Source: Bryobacterales bacterium (GTDB lineage: Bacteria > Acidobacteriota > Terriglobia > Bryobacterales > Bryobacteraceae). From it: a DNA stretch of 35,011 bases. Both the position numbers and the translations under genes were made by a program. Below the pieces are notes generated by a model, which worked only from the letters and a program-made list of their open reading frames with translations, did no database searches and was not told the DNA's origin. The stretch spans positions 1 through 35,011 of the forward strand of contig JAFAQY010000105.1 of the NCBI GenBank assembly GCA_019261985.1, written 5' to 3'. This document shows, piece by piece, positions 32,402 to 35,011 of this stretch (the stretch's first letter is position 1; each line of letters starts with the position of its first letter).

Positions 32402-34114
32402 TCAATTTCTCTGCCGCGCGTCAGGCGTTGAATACAACTGGCCTATGGAAGTCCCGATAATGTCGCCGGAAACTACCATCTCTACGCGCCGGTTTGCCTG
32501 CCGTCCGGCCGCGGTGGAGTTGTCGGCCACCGGGCGGGTTTTTCCAAAGCCGCGCGCCGTCACGATGTCGGGGCTGATGCCCTGCCCGGTCAAATAACTG
32601 CGGACCGAGTTCGCGCGGTTTTCAGAGAGCTTCATATTATAGTCATCGCCGCCAATGCTATCCGTATGCCCCTCCACTTGGATCTTTAAGCCCGGATGAC
32701 TCAAGATAATTCCGGCGACTTTCGCGAGCTTTTCGCGCGCCCCCGGCTTCAGCGTGTATTGCCCGGTGTCAAAAAGCACGTCGGACATGTTCACAATCAG
32801 TCCGCGCGCCGTATCGCGCGTTTGCAGGATCAGATTCAGCTGCTCCAGCAACTGCTTTCGCAACTGGACCTGATCGTCCTCCGCTTTTTGCCGCAAGGCC
32901 TCGGCTTGCGCCGCGGCTTGCCGGGCTTTATCGGTTTCAAGCGCCAACTGCTGCTGCTGTTGTATTGCGGCCTGGCGCGCCGCGTCCGCTTCAGCCTTCG
33001 CCTGTTCCGCTGCCTTTCGTGCCGCGTCCGCCTGATTGGCCGCTACCAGGGCTTCGGCTTTACTCTTCTCCGCGGCGGCACGCTCTGCGTCGGCTTGCGC
33101 GCGCTGAGCTTCGGCCTGCGCCCGCTGAGCCTCGGCCTGCGCGCGTTGCTTCGACTCTAGCTCGGCCTGCAATTTCGCCTGCTCAGCCTTCGCCTTTTCC
33201 GCATTTTCGCGGGCCAGGGCAGCCGCGCGCTCATTATCCAGTTCCTCTTGCTGTTCGCGCTTCAAGGCGACCACTCGTGCATCCTCCGCGCGCACGGCCG
33301 CTTCCCGCGCCATTGTGATTACAGGCTTTTGCCCTGGATGTTGGGCCTGATATGTTTCGGCTTGCTGCAAGGATGCCTGAGCCTTCGTGAAGCTGTCAGC
33401 GGCGTATTTCTGGGCGCCGGCCAACCTCGCCAGTTGAACTGCGTTTTCTGCTTCATATAACTCGAAGGGATTCTTCTTGCCCACTCGGATGGGTACGAAG
33501 CCGGGCGCCTTCCCCTCGAGAGTGTAGGCGCCGCGCGGCAGCAGCTCATAGTGCGCGTTTACGGATTCGATCACGCCGCGGGTATCGGGCCGGATGACGT
33601 TCTCCAACACCACCACATCACTGGGCGTTGTGACGGCGTAATACGGCTCGGCGGTCACCATCAATCCAAATGTTTGAATGTCGCTAGTGGTATCGATTTT
33701 GCTATTGGACCCCGCTCCGTAGCTATCCAGCGTCAACTCGCCCAAATTCACGGGACGCCCGTCCGGCGAAATCGCCCATAACACATACGTCAGGTACTCG
33801 GGGCCAAACATGCTGGGCTGAGCTAAATCCTTAAAGTCGGCCGAAACCTTTATGACCCCTCTTTCGCTCTCGACCTTGGCGCTACCTTTCGCTTGCGGCA
33901 TGAGCGCCGTTCCGGAAAAGTCGACCCTGGTCGATCCTCCGCGATGTAAAAAATTTACAGCCCGTATATCGCGAGCGACTACATTTATCCGAAATAGCGG
34001 TGTAGGCTCCAACTGCACCGCCGCGGTTTGTTTTTGCTGTGTTGGGTTGGGGATCGGTTGTTGGCCCAGGGCCAGCATCCCCGTTGTAAGGGCGCCTGCA
34101 ATTAGTGATTTCAT
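32402..34114 (-). CDS. OmpA-family protein with long coiled coil and peptidoglycan-binding domain
   Basis: A 570-residue exported protein (signal peptide SLIAGALTTGMLALGQ). Residues about 30-215 form a beta-rich domain (VNFLHRGGSTRVDFSGTALM, PEYLTYVLWAISPDG, YAVTTPSDVVVLENVI). Residues about 225-425 are a long Ala/Gln/Glu/Lys/Arg coiled coil with AQRAQAEAQRAQADAERAA-type heptads. The C-terminal OmpA domain has GHTDSIGGDDYNMKLSENRA and NRRVEMVV and should bind peptidoglycan. The coil could span the periplasm between the outer layer and the wall. It heads the minus-strand group OmpA, YtxH-like, small protein, HEAT protein and ABC exporter. Confidence 0.9.
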   Translation of the reverse strand: MKSLIAGALTTGMLALGQQPIPNPTQQKQTAAVQLEPTPLFRINVVARDIRAVNFLHRGGSTRVDFSGTALMPQAKGSAKVESERGVIKVSADFKDLAQPSMFGPEYLTYVLWAISPDGRPVNLGELTLDSYGAGSNSKIDTTSDIQTFGLMVTAEPYYAVTTPSDVVVLENVIRPDTRGVIESVNAHYELLPRGAYTLEGKAPGFVPIRVGKKNPFELYEAENAVQLARLAGAQKYAADSFTKAQASLQQAETYQAQHPGQKPVITMAREAAVRAEDARVVALKREQQEELDNERAAALARENAEKAKAEQAKLQAELESKQRAQAEAQRAQAEAQRAQADAERAAAEKSKAEALVAANQADAARKAAEQAKAEADAARQAAIQQQQQLALETDKARQAAAQAEALRQKAEDDQVQLRKQLLEQLNLILQTRDTARGLIVNMSDVLFDTGQYTLKPGAREKLAKVAGIILSHPGLKIQVEGHTDSIGGDDYNMKLSENRANSVRSYLTGQGISPDIVTARGFGKTRPVADNSTAAGRQANRRVEMVVSGDIIGTSIGQLYSTPDARQRN

Positions 34115-34224
34115 GGTTTGCGCTAATGCAAGTACATCACCGACTCTGTAACTGTTTGCCCGCGCGATACATCTGCATTAGCTCACGAAATTTTTGGATG
34201 GAAAAAGTTACCGTTAGCGACGGG

Positions 34225-34254
34225 TTGTTACGAAAACTCTTCGTCGGCTATCTT
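34225..34254 (+). promoter_or_regulatory. Candidate promoter of the WxxGYW protein gene
   Basis: TTGTTA (34225-34230) and TATCTT (34249-34254) with an 18-bp spacer lie 18 bp before the GTG start, within the divergent gap with the OmpA-like gene. Such a short 5' leader still leaves room for the GGAGGAA site. The match to consensus is moderate. Confidence 0.35.
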
Positions 34255-34272
34255 CCCTACGGAGGAAATTAC

Positions 34273-34620
34273 GTGAAAACAATAATAATCACGTTCGCTC
34301 TGGTAGCAAGCTCTTTACTCGCCGGTTCTATTGGAGTCGGAATTACCATTGGTCCGCCGCCGCCTCCGCGCGTTCTGGCGGCGCCGCCGGCTCCCGGGCC
34401 TGGATACGTCTGGGTCGACGGCTATTGGTACCCGGTTGGTCATCAGTACCGCTGGCACTCAGGGTATTGGACTCGCGCTCCTTATGAAGGGGCGGCGTGG
34501 GTGCGTCCTCGTTACGAAAGTGGTCGGTATTACAACGGCTATTGGGAGGGTTCGCACGGCCGGATCGAGCATAACCACCACTGGGACCGCGATCGCCGGC
34601 GCGATTACGACCGGCATTAA
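34273..34620 (+). CDS. Small secreted WxxGYW (YXWGXW-type) repeat protein
   Basis: The protein is probably 115 residues from GTG 34273, chosen for GGAGGAA 5 nt upstream and the signal peptide right after it (KTIIITFALVASSLLAGSIG). An ATG-started frame from 34105 would put 56 residues before the signal and is rejected. A Pro-rich stretch precedes aromatic repeats (GYVWVDGYWYP, RWHSGYWTR, YYNGYWEG), as in YXWGXW-repeat proteins of the periplasm or outer membrane. The end is His/Arg/Asp-rich (HNHHWDRDRRRDYDRH). The function is unknown. Confidence 0.8.
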   Translation: MKTIIITFALVASSLLAGSIGVGITIGPPPPPRVLAAPPAPGPGYVWVDGYWYPVGHQYRWHSGYWTRAPYEGAAWVRPRYESGRYYNGYWEGSHGRIEHNHHWDRDRRRDYDRH

Positions 34621-34637
34621 TTCCTTTAACGGATGAT

Positions 34638-34675
34638 CGGTTTTTGTCGTTCGCCGTCGCGGACTACAAAAACCG
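34638..34675. terminator. 10-bp perfect inverted repeat, probable terminator after the WxxGYW gene
   Basis: CGGTTTTTGT (34638-34647) is the exact reverse complement of ACAAAAACCG (34666-34675), with an 18-nt spacer. It lies 17 nt after the stop at 34620 and 15 nt before the next start. No T run follows on the plus strand, so it might act as a hairpin or as a protein-binding site instead. Confidence 0.45.
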
Positions 34676-34690
34676 GCTGTCCGCCTAAAT

Positions 34691-35011
34691 ATGCGTTTAA
34701 CTGCACGCCTTTGCGTCGCGCTCATATTTAGCGTCGCATGCGTGTCTCTTGTCTTCGCGTATTTCCAGACCCAGGAACAAACGCGCAATTTGCGGCAGGA
34801 TCTGGAGCACGAAGCGAGCGTCCTGGCCGAGAGTCTGGCTAAGTCTGTCGAGCCGTTGGTCGCCAACCACTCCTACAAGGAGTTGCAGCGCCTGGTAGAC
34901 CGCTTTCAAGACCGCGAGAAGATCGCGGGCATCGCGGTGTATAACCCCGCTTCCGCTCCGCTGGCGGTCAGCGCGGGATTAACCTCACGGCTGAAACAGC
35001 GGCCTACGCCG
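34691..35011 (+). CDS. Membrane-anchored sensor-like protein, N-terminal part (3' end outside window)
   Basis: An ATG at 34691 opens a frame to the right edge (107 residues). It begins with one hydrophobic helix (LCVALIFSVACVSLVFAYF) and continues with an extracytoplasmic helical segment (QDLEHEASVLAESLAKSVEP, YKELQRLVDRFQDREKI) and a strand IAGIAVYNPASAPLA. This is how HAMP-containing sensor proteins start. I recall similar N-termini on membrane-anchored trehalose-6-phosphate synthases of Acidobacteria, which would fit the trehalase in this window, but a histidine kinase or cyclase is just as possible. No clear ribosome binding site is seen. The gene is real but its activity is unknown. Confidence 0.7.
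   Translation, partial: MRLTARLCVALIFSVACVSLVFAYFQTQEQTRNLRQDLEHEASVLAESLAKSVEPLVANHSYKELQRLVDRFQDREKIAGIAVYNPASAPLAVSAGLTSRLKQRPTP

Noticed and set aside
32696-33160. Plus-strand frame rich in Leu/Arg/Gly
   Set aside because: It is the antisense shadow of the repetitive coiled-coil segment of the OmpA-like gene, with no ribosome binding site.

Overview
The window looks like a chromosomal segment of an Acidobacteriota bacterium, most likely of the Solibacterales/Bryobacterales type. This is an inference from high GC content, a Gram-negative envelope gene set (OmpA, an outer-membrane porin, an exporter), the style of several small families I associate with that phylum, and dispersed palindromes of the GGACAAGC...GCTTGTCC type. 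No rRNA, tRNA or CRISPR array was seen.

Left part (1-9040). The 3' part of a UPF0182 membrane-protein gene converges on a five-gene minus-strand operon (6801 to 1160): FCD-type GntR regulator, bifunctional enoyl-CoA hydratase/3-hydroxyacyl-CoA dehydrogenase, SAM methyltransferase, amidohydrolase and SDR oxidoreductase. This is probably a regulated catabolic unit for an unknown acid or aromatic substrate. Upstream of the regulator is a 517-bp region without a protein gene. It holds a striking minus-strand candidate structured RNA of about 106 nt: a TATAAT box, three stacked helices, then a U7 tract. Its loop is complementary to the regulator's own ribosome binding site. A nagA homologue and an isoprenylcysteine-methyltransferase-like gene follow on the plus strand.

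Middle part (9136-22595). A secreted cytochrome-c/PQQ beta-propeller dehydrogenase ends in a clear terminator. After it come two relics: a frameshifted group II intron reverse transcriptase (minus) and the 3' end of a nitrate/sulfonate-type ABC permease (plus). Next is a complete assimilatory nitrate reduction operon on the minus strand. In transcription order it runs: promoter and structured leader, a DmsB-DmsC fusion (electron input), nasC, nirB, nirD, narK, an AlgE-like porin and hemD (siroheme precursor). Together these could provide outer- and inner-membrane uptake, two-step reduction to ammonium and part of cofactor supply. The three junctions dmsBC/nasC, nasC/nirB and nirB/nirD are filled with short palindromic repeats. 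At nirB these repeats encode the protein's C-terminal tail.

Right part (22641-35011). A phospholipase-D-like gene is followed by a plus-strand series: two tandem exported proteins with kinase-like motifs, an exported protein of unknown function, a GH37 trehalase and an exported dual-specificity-type phosphatase. A minus-strand group then reads OmpA-like protein with coiled coil, YtxH-like protein, a small unknown protein, a HEAT-repeat protein and an ABC exporter. The window ends with a small secreted WxxGYW protein and the 5' end of a membrane-anchored gene that runs off the edge.
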